This document shows, piece by piece, positions 36,570 to 47,429 of a DNA stretch of 64,000 bases (positions are counted from its first letter, which is position 1; each line of letters begins with the position of its first letter). The notes below the pieces were generated by a model. It searched no databases. It saw only the letters and a program-made list of their open reading frames with translations, and had not been told where the DNA came from. The stretch is from positions 505,501,373 to 505,565,372 of the forward strand of contig NC_081415.1 in the NCBI RefSeq assembly GCF_030272615.1. Reading direction: 5' to 3'. This DNA comes from Cryptomeria japonica. Taxonomy: Eukaryota; Streptophyta; Pinopsida; Cupressales; Cupressaceae. The position numbers and the translations under genes were made by a program.

Positions 36570-38937
36570 AACCACTTTCTTCTTCTTCTCAAAGGCGAAG
36601 TTTAACCATTGTGGCACATCTTTATCTTTTTCACCTTCATGTGGCATGATGTCAGCAGTCACCACATCCACATCTGACTGCTCCTCTGCTTCATCTTTCT
36701 CCTCTTCTTCTGTATGCTTAGGGTTTGGAAGTCTTTGGGGTGAAGCAATTTGACAAGCCAGGTTGGCTTGGAGAGTAGTATGCAACTCTCCTAACCTATC
36801 ATTGATCTCTTTCTCAAACTCTCTACCACCTTTAACTATTTCCTCCATGTCTTGCTTAGCATCTATCTCTTTTAGCAGATCTTCTTGGTCTTTTGGAGTT
36901 AAGACCAATCTTTCATCCTGTGAATCTTCAAGCTTATTTAATTCCTTCTCTCCCCCAAGTGGCTGCTCAACTAGTAGACCATGTTCATCAATGTTCATGG
37001 GGTCAGCTAGTACCTATTCCTTGAGCTTGAAAAACTTCTTTTCTATCTTCCCTTTGGTCTGTCTTATTAGTAGTTGTTCCATAGGTTGCTCATCCTCTTG
37101 GTCAGAATCTGATTCAATGTTATGAATTATTACATTTTCTACAACAGGTAACAATACTATAGCTACTTGAGGTAGAGTTGTTGATGTTGCTGCAAAGACA
37201 TCAGATGATGTTGGCAGAGGGGTTGTAGTGGCTGACATCAAAATTGGAGTTTGTGTGGTTGCAGTTGGCACAGGTTGAGTAGATGTACGTGTGGTACCAG
37301 AAGGAGGTTGTATATTTTCATCGGTTTTACCTTGTTCATCTTGCTCCTGAATGCTTTCTCCTGGCCTTTGTTCAATGGCTGCCCTAATAGGGAGCACCTC
37401 TACCAATGGCACAACTCCTAATCCTTCTCTGATTCCAAAATCAACAACCTTCTTCAAAATTTTGGCCTTCCTCATTTACTCCTTGACTTTATTGAGGAGT
37501 TCCTTAGTACTTTCTTTAGGTTGCGCCACCTGTTCTGGGTCTGTAGAGGTATTCTTTCTAGAGATGGACCTTATCTTGTGGGTATACTCCTTATAACCCC
37601 TTGACTGGGGAACACCTAAGGTTGATTTCTTTTGCTTCCCTTTCGAAGCACTCGGCCTAACCCTCAAACTTAGCCACTGCCTAGTTCTATCTATAACAGT
37701 TTGAGTTACTCTATCTATATCCACCTCTTCATGCCCCGACCATCTGATTGGAGAGAGGGGCTTCTTATCAATTTCCTGTTCCTTATATGTAGGGTCTAAT
37801 AAATCACCATCATCCCTTAACTCTTTAGGGAGATTAGTCTCTATTTCAAAATCCCTTACCCGCAGAACTAGGAGCCTAGAATACTTTTTCTCTTTGACTT
37901 CAAAACTGTCTTGAAGGTTGGCCCAAAAATCCTCCAATCTTGACTTATGAACCAACATGCCCATTCCCTAATTATGGCCATTGCTTCTGAGATTATTCTA
38001 TAACCTATACCACCTATGAGTTTGATGATGACAGGGAAAAGGAAGGCATCATATATTCTTTTGTAATGTGCCTTTGCATTGCCTAGAGGGAGTTAGGTAT
38101 AATGCTCCCACACCTTCTTTTGTCCTTCCTCATCTCTGAGCTGGCCCTCTGTTTGCAATCCTGGAAATTTTCATGCTTGAGCCGCTACCCAGACAACATA
38201 TGAAGTGAAGAAAAATTTCTTCATTTTATGTGCATCTACCAATTGCTTGTGTATATTATTAGATACGATCTGAGCCCAACCGAAATACTTTTTTCCAATC
38301 AGAACAATATTCATATAATGAAACATCCATGGGTGGAAGTGACGACAATCTGTCTTGTTGAAGGCCTTGCTCAACATAATAATCAAGTCAAGTTGTGGCT
38401 CCCTGAAATATGCCCTTAGGATATCATTGGCTTGTAAACCTATTTTCCTCTCCTCCTCGAGCCAATTCTCATTCATATGCCTTTTTCTCGAAGTAACATC
38501 CCCATCCCATACTCCAGTGGATTCTTCTTTAGTTGTTAACAACATCTCTTCCTCTCTTAAAGGAATATCAAACACATATCCTAGCATATCATCAGATAAA
38601 TCTATTACTTTCCTTCCTTGGGCATCAGTGCACTTCCTAGTGTCTGTATTGTAGAAGTGTGTCATGGTCATAATTAATTCAGGAGCTTGGATGGATTGAG
38701 GAAAAATAGTTGCTTCTACTAGCTCTGATTTCTTGATCCTCCTGTAAGGTGCCTCTAGTCCTTGTTTATCCAGTTGTGTTGCAATGTGTTTTAATTTGAC
38801 ATGTCCTACCTTTGTATCAGATACCCATTTGATCTGATTATCCAATTTTGAAACATAAACCTGTCCCTGTAATGGTACTTCATGGTTGCGGTGAGTCTAT
38901 CCAATTCATTTCCTTTCTTACTGGAAGTTGGTTCCAT
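36565..38937 (-). pseudogene. N-terminal part of the gypsy-X downstream (sense) ORF
   Basis: Minus-strand ORF remnant starting near ATG 38937 (MEPTSSKKGNELDRLTATMK), with a frame change near 38880 and another near 38000-38170, and stops at about 37476 and 37014 in one frame. Legible parts: KVGHVKLKHIATQLDKQGLEAPYRR, a hydrophobic segment FHPWMFHYMNIVLIGKKYF, then basic and Ser/Thr-rich segments. It runs into the old Tat insertion at 36565 and resumes at 18379. It lies downstream of and on the same strand as the gypsy-X integrase, the position of an envelope-like or extra ORF. Family not recognised. Confidence 0.55.
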
Positions 38938-38951
38938 CTATTTTTTTTGAT

Positions 38952-40699
38952 CTGCAAGAAAGAACCACAAATTAGTGTATCACACATCAAATATATCAAT
39001 TATATTACCCACTTTGGGACTCCAGGACTTCATGGTTTTGGGGTGGGAAAACTCTTTCTCAAACAACTGGCCTCGGAACTTCGGGGTTTCGAGGTGAGCA
39101 TGGGCTAAAAACATGACCCAAAACATTGGGGTTCTGAAGTTTCGAGGTGGACCAAAACAGTGGAATCCAGGACTTCGCGGTTCCAGGTAAGACAAGGCTA
39201 AAACAATAAACCCAGAACTCTGAGGTTCTTGGGTGGACTAAGTGCACAACAAATTTTAGACTTCAGGGACCCGAAGTCCCGTGGTTGTTCAAATAATGGC
39301 CTAAAAGATGCTCCAGAATTTTGGGACTTTGAGGTTCCAAGTTAAAACAATGGCCTAAGAGGAAAGTACTTCGGAAATCTGAGGTTTTGGTGTTCTGAGG
39401 TTAGGTGTAGTATAATTGATTGGTCAAAAGGGATGGTCTAGAACTCTAGGGTTCTAGGGTTCCAGGGTGAAAGTACAATCCAAAAAGATCAACCTCGGGA
39501 CTCCGGGGTTTCGAGGTGAAAACAACTACCGAGAACGGAACTCCGAAGTTAGAAAACCCTAAGGACATGGGAAGAAAATGAACACTCTAAATGAGAAAAA
39601 CCAAAAAAAAAAATCTAAGATAAATAACTAAAAGATCTATTCTAGAAAACACAAAAGGCAAAGAAATCCATGAACCTAATAGAAGAAATCCCTCGAAAAC
39701 TCGGCAATATGGAGGCGCGAAGTTGGGGCAGAGAAAAGAAATCAAAAAACTTGAATGCACAAATGAGCTCAAAAAAGTTCATTTCCTCTATTTATACCCC
39801 TGATATTCCGTCCATACAATCGAGTTAAACACTACATCGGGAGTTCAGGGTTCCAGAGTTCCGAGGTGAAACTCAAAAAACCAAAACCCACAAACAAACC
39901 TCGAGACTTCGGGATTTCAGGGTTATGGGGTTTGAACAAACAGGGGCACCTCGAAACTTTGGGATTCTGTAGTTCCGGGGTGGACAAATAAAAACAAGCC
40001 AAGCAACTTCGGGACTTCGAGGTTCTGACGTTGTGAAGACAATATAACTTTGGGACTCCAGGGTTCCGAGGTTTCGAAATGACTACCAACTAAACATGAA
40101 GAACTCGGGATTTTGGGACTTTGGACTTCCAAGGCTTCAATGAGAAAAAGAGATAAGGCACGACTTCAGGACTCTAGGGTTTTGAGGTTGTAAAAACCAC
40201 CAAAATCAAAAACCTACCTCAAAACTCTGGGACTCCAGGGTTTTGAGGTCAAAACACAACAAAAAACAAGAGCCTACCTCGGGACTTCATGTTTTCGGGG
40301 TAGGACTTCAAAAACAAGCAAAGGACACCTTGGGACTTTGGATATCTAGATTTCTTTTAACCTTAAAGCAACTTTCAAACATTGAAGTCCAATCACTGGG
40401 TTGGGAGCCACAGTGGACAACGTGAAACATCCCGACTTCTGATTTTTCACTTAGAAACAAGTTCATTTGATACTTTACAAAATTTTCTGATGTAACTTAA
40501 TGTGATGGTAGTGTTGAGTAATCAGGTTATCCTCTTCCAAGTGAGAGTCAAGAACTCAAATCATATTTAAACTATTATATACCACCTTGGACGAGTGTAG
40601 ACAAAGGTTTCAAAATTAACCAAATAATAATGAAGCTATAAAGAGCAAAGAGTCGAAGTCTCCCAAAATTTTCCAATTTGTCATGCAAAGAACACTTAC
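38952..40699 (-). other. Putative intron of the gypsy-X downstream ORF
   Basis: A GTAAGT donor at 40699 and a CTTGCAG acceptor ending at 38952 flank the repeat array and precede the ORF start by 15 nt on the minus strand. No second copy exists to confirm splicing, so this is tentative. Confidence 0.3.
39010..40440 (-). repeat. Diverged repeat array with GGGACTTCGGGGTTTCGAGGT-like words
   Basis: Over 1.4 kb, more than 15 variants of CTCGGGACTTCGGGGTTTCGAG (as read on plus) recur at roughly 50-100 bp spacing, separated by A-rich sequence. The words are G/C-rich and partly palindromic (CTCG...CGAG). It lies between integrase and the downstream ORF of gypsy-X. The stray Pro/Arg/Ser-rich frames through it are by-products of the repetition. 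Confidence 0.6.
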
Positions 40700-40917
40700 C
40701 TTTCAGAATCCTTGAAAATAAACATGTGTCCCAACACAACAAAATGAAACAAAAACAAACTCAAACAAGCAATAAAAACAGAAAGGGAAACAAGCACACA
40801 AAAAACCAAAAACAAAAATATGCAGTAAACATTCAAACTCAAACAAGCAACAAAGCAAAAAAAACAAAAAAAAACAACTAATCTACTATAGTACAACAGG
40901 TCGAGCTCCATTGCGGA
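40441..40917 (-). other. Untranslated spacer after the gypsy-X integrase
   Basis: A-rich on plus (T-rich on minus), no credible open frame. Confidence 0.45.
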
Positions 40918-41310
40918 TTAATAAAAATAGTGCTTGAGGAACTAACCATTGACGGGCAATGGTACAAGTTCTCCAGTCAAAGAGCTCAACCTAAAAGTGT
41001 TCTCCCCTAAAATTTCAGCAACCTAGTAAGGATCTAACCACAACTTCTCAAACTTATGGTGATCACCCTTCTTTTCCTTGGCCTTGTCCCATAACAGAAC
41101 TAAGTCAGTGATCTGAAAGGCTTTCACATTGGCTCTTTTTTCAAACCATCGCTTAACAACTGCTTGATGCTTAGCGAATTGTTGCAGGGTATTAATCCTT
41201 TTCTCATCAAGTTTTAATAAATTTAGGAGACGAACTTCTACCTGATCCTCAATTTCAAGTTCTTTCATTAGTTGGAGGATAGGTATTTGTAAATTGATCG
41301 GGAAAAAAGG
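40918..41310 (-). pseudogene. pol: Integrase C-terminus of gypsy-X
   Basis: Minus strand: FFPINLQIPILQLMKELEIEDQVE...LLNLLKLDEKRINTLQQFAKHQ, then FQITDLVLLWDKAKEKKGDHHKFEKLW, then LGENTFRLSSLTGELVPLPVNG, typical of Ty3/gypsy integrase ends. Removing the solo LTR and one GGCTT joins it in frame to 61801 (reading VYSQA then PFFPINLQIP). Stops at about 41023 and near 40942 interrupt it. Confidence 0.8.
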
Positions 41311-41315
41311 GGCTT
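41311..41315. repeat. Target-site duplicate GGCTT, left copy
   Basis: Matches 61796-61800 on the far side of the split solo LTR. Confidence 0.85.
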
Positions 41316-42790
41316 TGTTGGCATTATGTGAACCAGTATGAGGACATAATGACATTGTATGTTGTCATTGATGTCAATATGTTGAAGAGGTGAGAACCGG
41401 CATATGAGAGAATTGACATAACACTGTGAACTGACATTTGTGCCAAAGTGAAGCGGTGTGCTTGTTCAAGGTGAACCGGCATATGGTTATGGGAACCGAC
41501 ACATGGAAGTGTTGTATGACTACCCGTTGGTAGTCTCAACTTCAAGGTTTCCAGTTTAAGTGCTTCAAGCCTGTGTGGCTCAACTGGTGACATTGTGTGA
41601 TGAGTTAGCATTGTAATGAAGAACAGATCATGTTGCCACGTCAGCCTTGTGCGTGTGAAGGATCTTGCATGAAGGAGATTGTTCCTATCTACCTTGGGAA
41701 TGTGCGAAGTCTGTAAAACGGTGATAACATGTGATGGGTTATCAACCGCCATGAAATCGATGAAAATGGACGATGGAGAATGTCTTGAGATTGGATCAAG
41801 ACTGTTGCAATTAATGGAGTGTTCTCAACGGTCAGGATTGAACCGTTTGAATTCCTTAACCTAATAGTTTTTAGGGTTTAGGGTTTATGCTACCGACCTA
41901 TCTGTTTTCCTATAAGGTCGATGTTGTGTCTCTTTCTGAGGTTGTTGGCAAAAGTAGTGTGTGTGTATCCAAGAGAAGGGATAGGTGATTCTTGCCAGAC
42001 CAAAAGGAGAGAAGTGATACTTGCAGAGTGTAAGTGTAGAAGGTGAAGAGGAGCTTAAGCGGATCTACATTGGCATTGAGTGCTTTTACCAGATCATTGT
42101 AATACCTGTTGATCTCTAACCACCTCAATAGTTGGAAAATCCCTTAACAGGGTAGCCTTAACCGGCTTGCTATAAATCCTTTAATAGGGTAATTCAAAGC
42201 TATTGAGTTCGAAATCCTTTAGCTATTGAGTTCTTGAAATACTCTAACAAGGTAACCTTTAACAGGGTTTAACCCTTAACCAAGTATTGTAGCCATCCCT
42301 TAACCAGGTGATCCCTAATAGGATTGGTTCCTAACAGAACCTATTGTAATGTCTCTAATCGGACAAGGCTCCTTACAGAGCGGACTTCTAAAGAGTTCAA
42401 AAATAGCTTGTGGGTATTCATCCCCACCATGGTTTTTCCCAGCTGGGTTTCCACGTGAAAAATATGTGTGTCATGTGTGATACTTTTATCTTGTGATGCT
42501 TTCCTATTGCCTGTCAAGCATATGATGGTTCTGTGTTTTATGCCTATCAATAAAACATGCTGAACTAGCTATTATTATGATCTGATGATAGATTACCTGT
42601 TTATGCATAAGGGTGAAATGGTAGTTTAGTCTTGAGTTGAGTGAAAAGCTAAGTGAGTAACTAGTTAATGCTTTTCTTAGTCATTCTTAGCTTTACCGGT
42701 TGCACTCTGTTTCAAACCGGTGTCACTGTTTGCCAGTCATTTGAAGTGTCTGCTGTCAAACCGGTTTAGGACTGTATTTTTGTCTGTACT
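41316..42790 (+). mobile_element. Solo copia/Sirevirus-type LTR, left part (split by young Tat)
   Basis: Starts TGTTGGCATTATG like the LTR at 15566 and shares AAATCCCTTAACAGGG words and the CATGGTTTTTCCC...GGGTTTCCACG block with it. It continues at 61737-61795 and ends in TTATCA, giving 1534 bp in all. TSD GGCTT flanks the whole. No internal region is present, so it is a solo LTR left by LTR-LTR recombination. Confidence 0.82.
42786..42790. repeat. Target-site duplicate GTACT, left copy
   Basis: Matches 61732-61736 flanking young Tat. Confidence 0.9.
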
Positions 42791-44224
42791 TGATGCCCTC
42801 CTAAATGGCACAATGTTAGTATAAGATCAAACAACACAAAACACACAAGATGTTAGAGTTAATCAATCAAAAACCAAAACATACGAAGGCATTCCAAAGG
42901 AGACACTAAAAACATGCTAATGAATCTAACTAAAGAAGTAAGACAATGAGATATCTCCAACTATCTCTTAACATGACATTAGCTCTTTCTCCCTTGTTCC
43001 TCTCCTCTCCAAGTTCCAAAATAGTGTAGCTCTCAGCAGCTTTTTGCACTATGGATGCTTATGGAGGATTGAGATTGTAGAATAGCTCCAAACATGAAAT
43101 GAAAAGCTATTTTAATGCTAAAATGATATATTTTAACCAAAAGACAAAAGATTAGATTGTTTATGCTAAAATGCTCTCTAAAATGGCTATAGTCTAAATG
43201 CATACAAGTTTTCAGGATCTGGATTATGAAGGAATGGGCTCTATTTATAGGAAAAATGGAGCAATGGATGGTTGAGATTGAAAGGTTTAATCAAGGGTCA
43301 AGCTTGAAAGTTGGGGATCCATGTGCACAATTGGCACCAATAAAATAGTGACAAGTGTCAACACAGGATTGGGTTGAGAGAAGAGGTTGGAGGCATTAAA
43401 GGCCTGAGAAGACCTCATGGTTATCTAAAGGCTAAGGGTCAAGTCTAAGTTAGGCTTACCTACTGGATTAAGAGTTAATCCAAGGATAAACCTTTGTGCA
43501 AATGATTAAGAGATAATCATGGTCAAAGCATTAAATGCTTGATGAGACCTTTGTGGTTGGATAGAGGTTGAGTCAAACAAATGTTTTAACCATGTGGGAG
43601 GGTTGAATTAACCATTAATGGTTATTGGAGACTTTGAGGATTAAGTGGTTGAAAGTTGGAAGCCTTTAATGGTTTTCAAAGACTTTGGGATTTTTGGTGG
43701 TTGAAGGTTGAAAACCTTCAATGGTTATCCAAGACTTTGGGCCATTTGAGAAGTGTCTCCATTTTGCTTAGGAATGTGACAATAATTAGGGGATGGATTA
43801 GGCTAATTAGGAAGGGGTTAGAAGAATCTAGAAGGGGATTAGATTTTGCAAGTGGATTTGGTGGGTGAGGGAAAATAGGATTTTATTAAAATAAAAATTC
43901 ATTTATTTCAAAATGTGTGCAAGTTGCATTTGTAGGAAAATGCAAGTGGGGTGGGGATAATGATTTAAATAAATGTTTTATTTAATTTATTTAAAAGAGG
44001 AATAGGGGGATTTAATTAAATAAATAGATTTTATTTATTTAATTAATGGGAATTTGATTTTAATGAATTAATTAAAATAAATCGAATAATTTATTTAATT
44101 AATAGAAGAATGTTTGGGGATGAATTAATTAAATATTAATTAATTAATTGGTGGCTAGTGGATTTTTAATCAAATAAATACGAAATATTCATTTAATTAA
44201 AATGGACAGATTTATGTGACTACA
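42791..44224 (-). repeat. 3' LTR of young Tat
   Basis: 1434 bp, TG...CA on the minus strand (TGTAGTCACATAAAT at 44224 to GGGCATCA at 42791). A minus-strand TATAAATAG box lies at 43241-43249. Confidence 0.93.
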
Positions 44225-44237
44225 TTTGCCCCTCTTT
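44225..44237 (-). other. Polypurine tract of young Tat
   Basis: Minus-strand AAAGAGGGGCAAA abuts the 3' LTR and is identical in core to the tract of old Tat. Confidence 0.85.
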
Positions 44238-44533
44238 GAGACGGTGCAGTTTATCGCATCGTTTCAAAGAAAGAAAAATTGGTGTGAAGAAATGCCCCAT
44301 AAAATGTAAATTTAATGGGTGGTATGCCCCCTCGAGAGATGGGCCGAAAAATTTCGAAAAATCGGGCGATCTCTCGAAAAAGAATGAAAATTGGCAGGGT
44401 GATAGAAGAGAAGAAGTTAGGTATACTGGTTAAAAATAGAAGAAATCGGGGGAAACATGGAGAAATGGGGGGCTCGGGAAGTTCACGGGGACCACGGCGA
44501 TGAGCGGGGCGAAGTTACGGTGACGGCGGGGGG
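44238..44533 (+). other. Upstream region of the antisense gene
   Basis: About 300 bp between the polypurine tract and the antisense TATA box, becoming G-rich towards 44530. Likely contains the antisense promoter; no other motif is recognised. Confidence 0.4.
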
Positions 44534-44540
44534 TATAAAT
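44534..44540 (+). promoter_or_regulatory. TATA box of the antisense gene in young Tat
   Basis: TATAAAT in a G-rich context, about 100 bp upstream of the ATG at 44637. Counterpart of 34811-34819 in old Tat. Confidence 0.6.
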
Positions 44541-44636
44541 GGGGTGAAAGGGGGTAAAATAGGATCATTTGTGACCGCGACCAGTTGAAAACTAGAGCTC
44601 TGACAGTGACATTGGGAGGAGCAACGAGGAGCTACG

Positions 44637-47429
44637 ATGCCGTTTCCGATCACTGAGCACCGATTTGAGCGAGTCCGCTGGTACCAGCGCCCAGCCGACT
44701 ATGGACCAGCGGTACGCAAATTCGAAAACTGTCTTTTCATGCATTTGGAATATGTTTTTAGCTGAGTCCAAGTCAAGTCGGAGCAAGAGCGCTGGAACTA
44801 GGTTTTTAGTGCTTTTGCTCCATGAATTAGCGCTATTGTGCCGCAATAGCGCTTTTGTAGGCTAGTTTTAGTGCTTTTGGATGTATTGAGCGCTATTGCA
44901 GGCAAGTTTTAGCGCTTTTGAATTTATTGAGCGCTATTGCAGGCAAGTTTTAGCGCTTTTGATTAATTAGCGCTATGGTGTAGTTAATTGAGTGCTATTG
45001 ACCGGAATAGCGCTATTGTGTAGCTGTTTTAGCGCTTTTGTTTTGGTAGCGCTATTGTAAGGCTTTTTGAGCGCTATTGAAGTTGTTGTAGCGCTATTGT
45101 TCATAATGAGCGCTTTTGGAGGTTAAATAGCGCGTTTGCTTTAGGATACAAGATGCCCCAGTTTCGGACAAAATAAAACTCCGGATGCCTAACGATTGAT
45201 GGATGGTGAGGTGAAGTGGGAGTTGTTTTGAACCATAGCAGCCCGATGAGACTTAGGTCATTTGTTAGGATAAATGCCTGTTGAAGTCTAGGCGGCCATG
45301 ATTGCTTACCTGTTGAGACCCGAAGATATTTGATCAAAGTATCTGATGATAGTCTAGGTTTAAACTTAAGAAAGTTTGATAACAAAACAACTGATGGTGG
45401 TTTGATGAACGTCTATGTGCAGGAGGATCTACGCGTGTTGCAGTTACGCGAGCGCCACCCCGCGACACAGGGGTTGCGAGATCGTTTGACTCAGATCGAG
45501 ATAGATTGTATTGCGGCTACTGGGCTCTATGAGGTGATGCATATGCCCGTGATTCGGATGAATCACGGCCTGATTACAGCTTTAGCAGAGCGATGGCACA
45601 GTGAGACTTGCACGTTCCATCTGGCTCAGGGAGAGATGACGGTGACTTTGGAGGACGTGTGGCGTATTCTTCGGATTCCGATTCGAGGGCAGCTGGTGAC
45701 ATATGATCGATCTTGGGGGATGGTGTCCTGTCAGCGGATATTTGATGAGGATGTATACATCGATGATGGCTCGATCGCATGGGAGGATATAGCGGCACTA
45801 TATGAGCCCCTTCCAGCAGTATTGTCAGGGATCGTGGGAGGGCTTCTGTGTCCAGACAGGCGGTCACATGGATTGGCGGTTGGATGGGGACAGGTGATTG
45901 AGATGATGGTGACAGAGGGGACCCGATATGCCTGGGGGCCGTGCGTGCTAGCGCACATGTACCAGGAGCTGCACGAGGTAGTGTACCGGGGGAGAGGTTC
46001 GCTTGCAGTAGGCATGACGCTGCTGCATGTGTGGGCATGGGAGCATCTACCAGTGACTCGACCAGTGAGTCTGAGATTCCGAGCCGTGGACCAGCCCTAT
46101 ATGTTTATGTATAGTGGTATGATGAGCCAGCCCCACTTGGGGAAGCTAGAGTGGTGGCGGCGAGCATTAGATGATTTGGATGCAGTGATCTGGCGGCCAT
46201 ACTTGGAGTGTGAGCCATGGGAAGATGATGCGGAGGCACTACCTTATTGCTTCATGACCCGATTCCTCATTGGGAGGACCTCGTATCATGTAGAGAGACA
46301 GGTGCCAGGACGGGTTATGAGGCAGTTTGGACGGCAGCAGGGGCTGCCGAGCGGATCGGGAGAGTATGCTCGAGTTATTCGAGAGCGGTATGCATGGGGT
46401 CCAGTGCTACCGTATGATCAGGCATTGGCAGAGTTCCGGACACTGCAGGCGAGGCCATGGGATCTACGACCGAGGGTCGTTGATGCAGGGGTTACAGCAG
46501 AGTATACCCAGTATCGGGCGGCGCATCCAATCCGACGGATATCAGACCCAGCTGAGCCGATCCCAGCGTTTGAGGATGAGAGGGGACGGGGACGGAGAGG
46601 AGGGGGTGGTGGTGGAGGAGGTGGTGGAGTAGGTGGAGGAGGAGGAGGAGGTGGTGGTGGAGGAGGAGGTGGTGGAGGAGGTGGAGGAGGGATGGGGATG
46701 CTGAGACAGCGGAGAGGGAGAGGGGGGTTACCACTGCAGATATCACAGGGACCTTTGATGCAGGGAGGAGTGCAGCTGAGTGGGAGGGGGATGGAGAGAG
46801 AGATCCTGATGGATACAGGTGCAGGGGAGGGTGGTGCAGGGGAGTGTGGTGCAGGGGAGGGACCTAGTGGAGGGGGTGATACAGGTGCGGCAGCCATGGC
46901 CATGGGGGAGGGAGCTACTAGGGATCTGCGAGAGCACATGATAGGTTATTTGCAGACCCGGGTAGAGAGATTAGAGGCGGAGGTAGCAGCTAGAGATGTG
47001 CAGCTATTTGCACGTGAGTCAGAGCTGACAGTGGTGCTGTGGGAGAGAGATATAGCAGTGGAGAGATTGGCGGAGCTGCAGGAGAGAGTCCGAGCAGGAG
47101 CACAGGGTCCGTCAGGGGAGACTATGAGGCAGTTTGGGCGAGCACAGGCCGAGATAGAGTACTGGCGAGGTTTATATGAGCAGGTTGTGCCATTCAGTCA
47201 GCGAGCTCTCAGTTATACCCAGATGCGGCAGACAAGATCCGAGCGATCACAGAGGATGCAGAGTAGTGGGGGAGTGATGGGTCTGTTGAGGCGGGATAGA
47301 TCAGGAGATGCAGGAGGGAGTGGGGGTTCGATGAGGCCTCCACGGAGAGATGGATCAGGTGGTGCCGGTACCAGCGGTGGAGTAGGTAGGGGTGGGGCAG
47401 GTACAGCATCTGGCCAGAGCGGCATCTGA
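44637..47429 (+). CDS. Antisense two-exon plant-mobile-domain protein of young Tat
   Basis: Exon 1 44637-44711 (25 codons, MPFPITEHRFERVRWYQRP...GPA), GT at 44712; acceptor TGTGCAG ending 45422; exon 2 45423-47429, phase 0; 693 residues in all. Exon 2 starts with a plant mobile domain (about 45430-46290: ITALAERWHSETCTFHLAQGEMTVTLEDVW, LLCPDRRSHGLAVGWG, LLHVWAWEHLP), then a Gly tract (46597-46692), then a coiled coil (46945-47100) and a Gly/Ser/Arg tail. The open frame also extends upstream to 45330, so an unspliced start is possible, but homology of exon 1 and splice sites with old Tat favours splicing. Known: host PMD proteins MAIN and MAIL1 act in silencing. Antisense extra ORFs are known in the Tat lineage. 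The function here is unknown. Nuclear or nucleic-acid-linked action is inferred from the domain and the Arg/Gly tail. Confidence 0.8.
44788..45138 (+). repeat. AGCGCT(A/T)TTG array in the antisense intron of young Tat
   Basis: Fourteen exact AGCGCT cores plus four near-copies (AGTGCT, AGCGCG), mostly as AGCGCTATTG and AGCGCTTTTG, in the plus (antisense-gene) direction, inside the intron 44712-45422. Spacing is roughly 15-35 bp and irregular. Confidence 0.9.

Noticed and set aside
39010-40440. Minus-strand Pro/Arg/Ser-rich frames as a repeat protein
   Set aside because: Short overlapping frames in several phases produced by the repeated DNA word; no single frame persists.
44788-45138. Array of short repeats as a CRISPR
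   Set aside because: Repeat cores are only 6-10 bp, spacing is irregular, there are no cas genes, and the setting is a plant retrotransposon.
46418-46939. Poly-proline minus-strand frame
   Set aside because: It is the complement of the Gly-rich tract of the PMD protein; no independent support.
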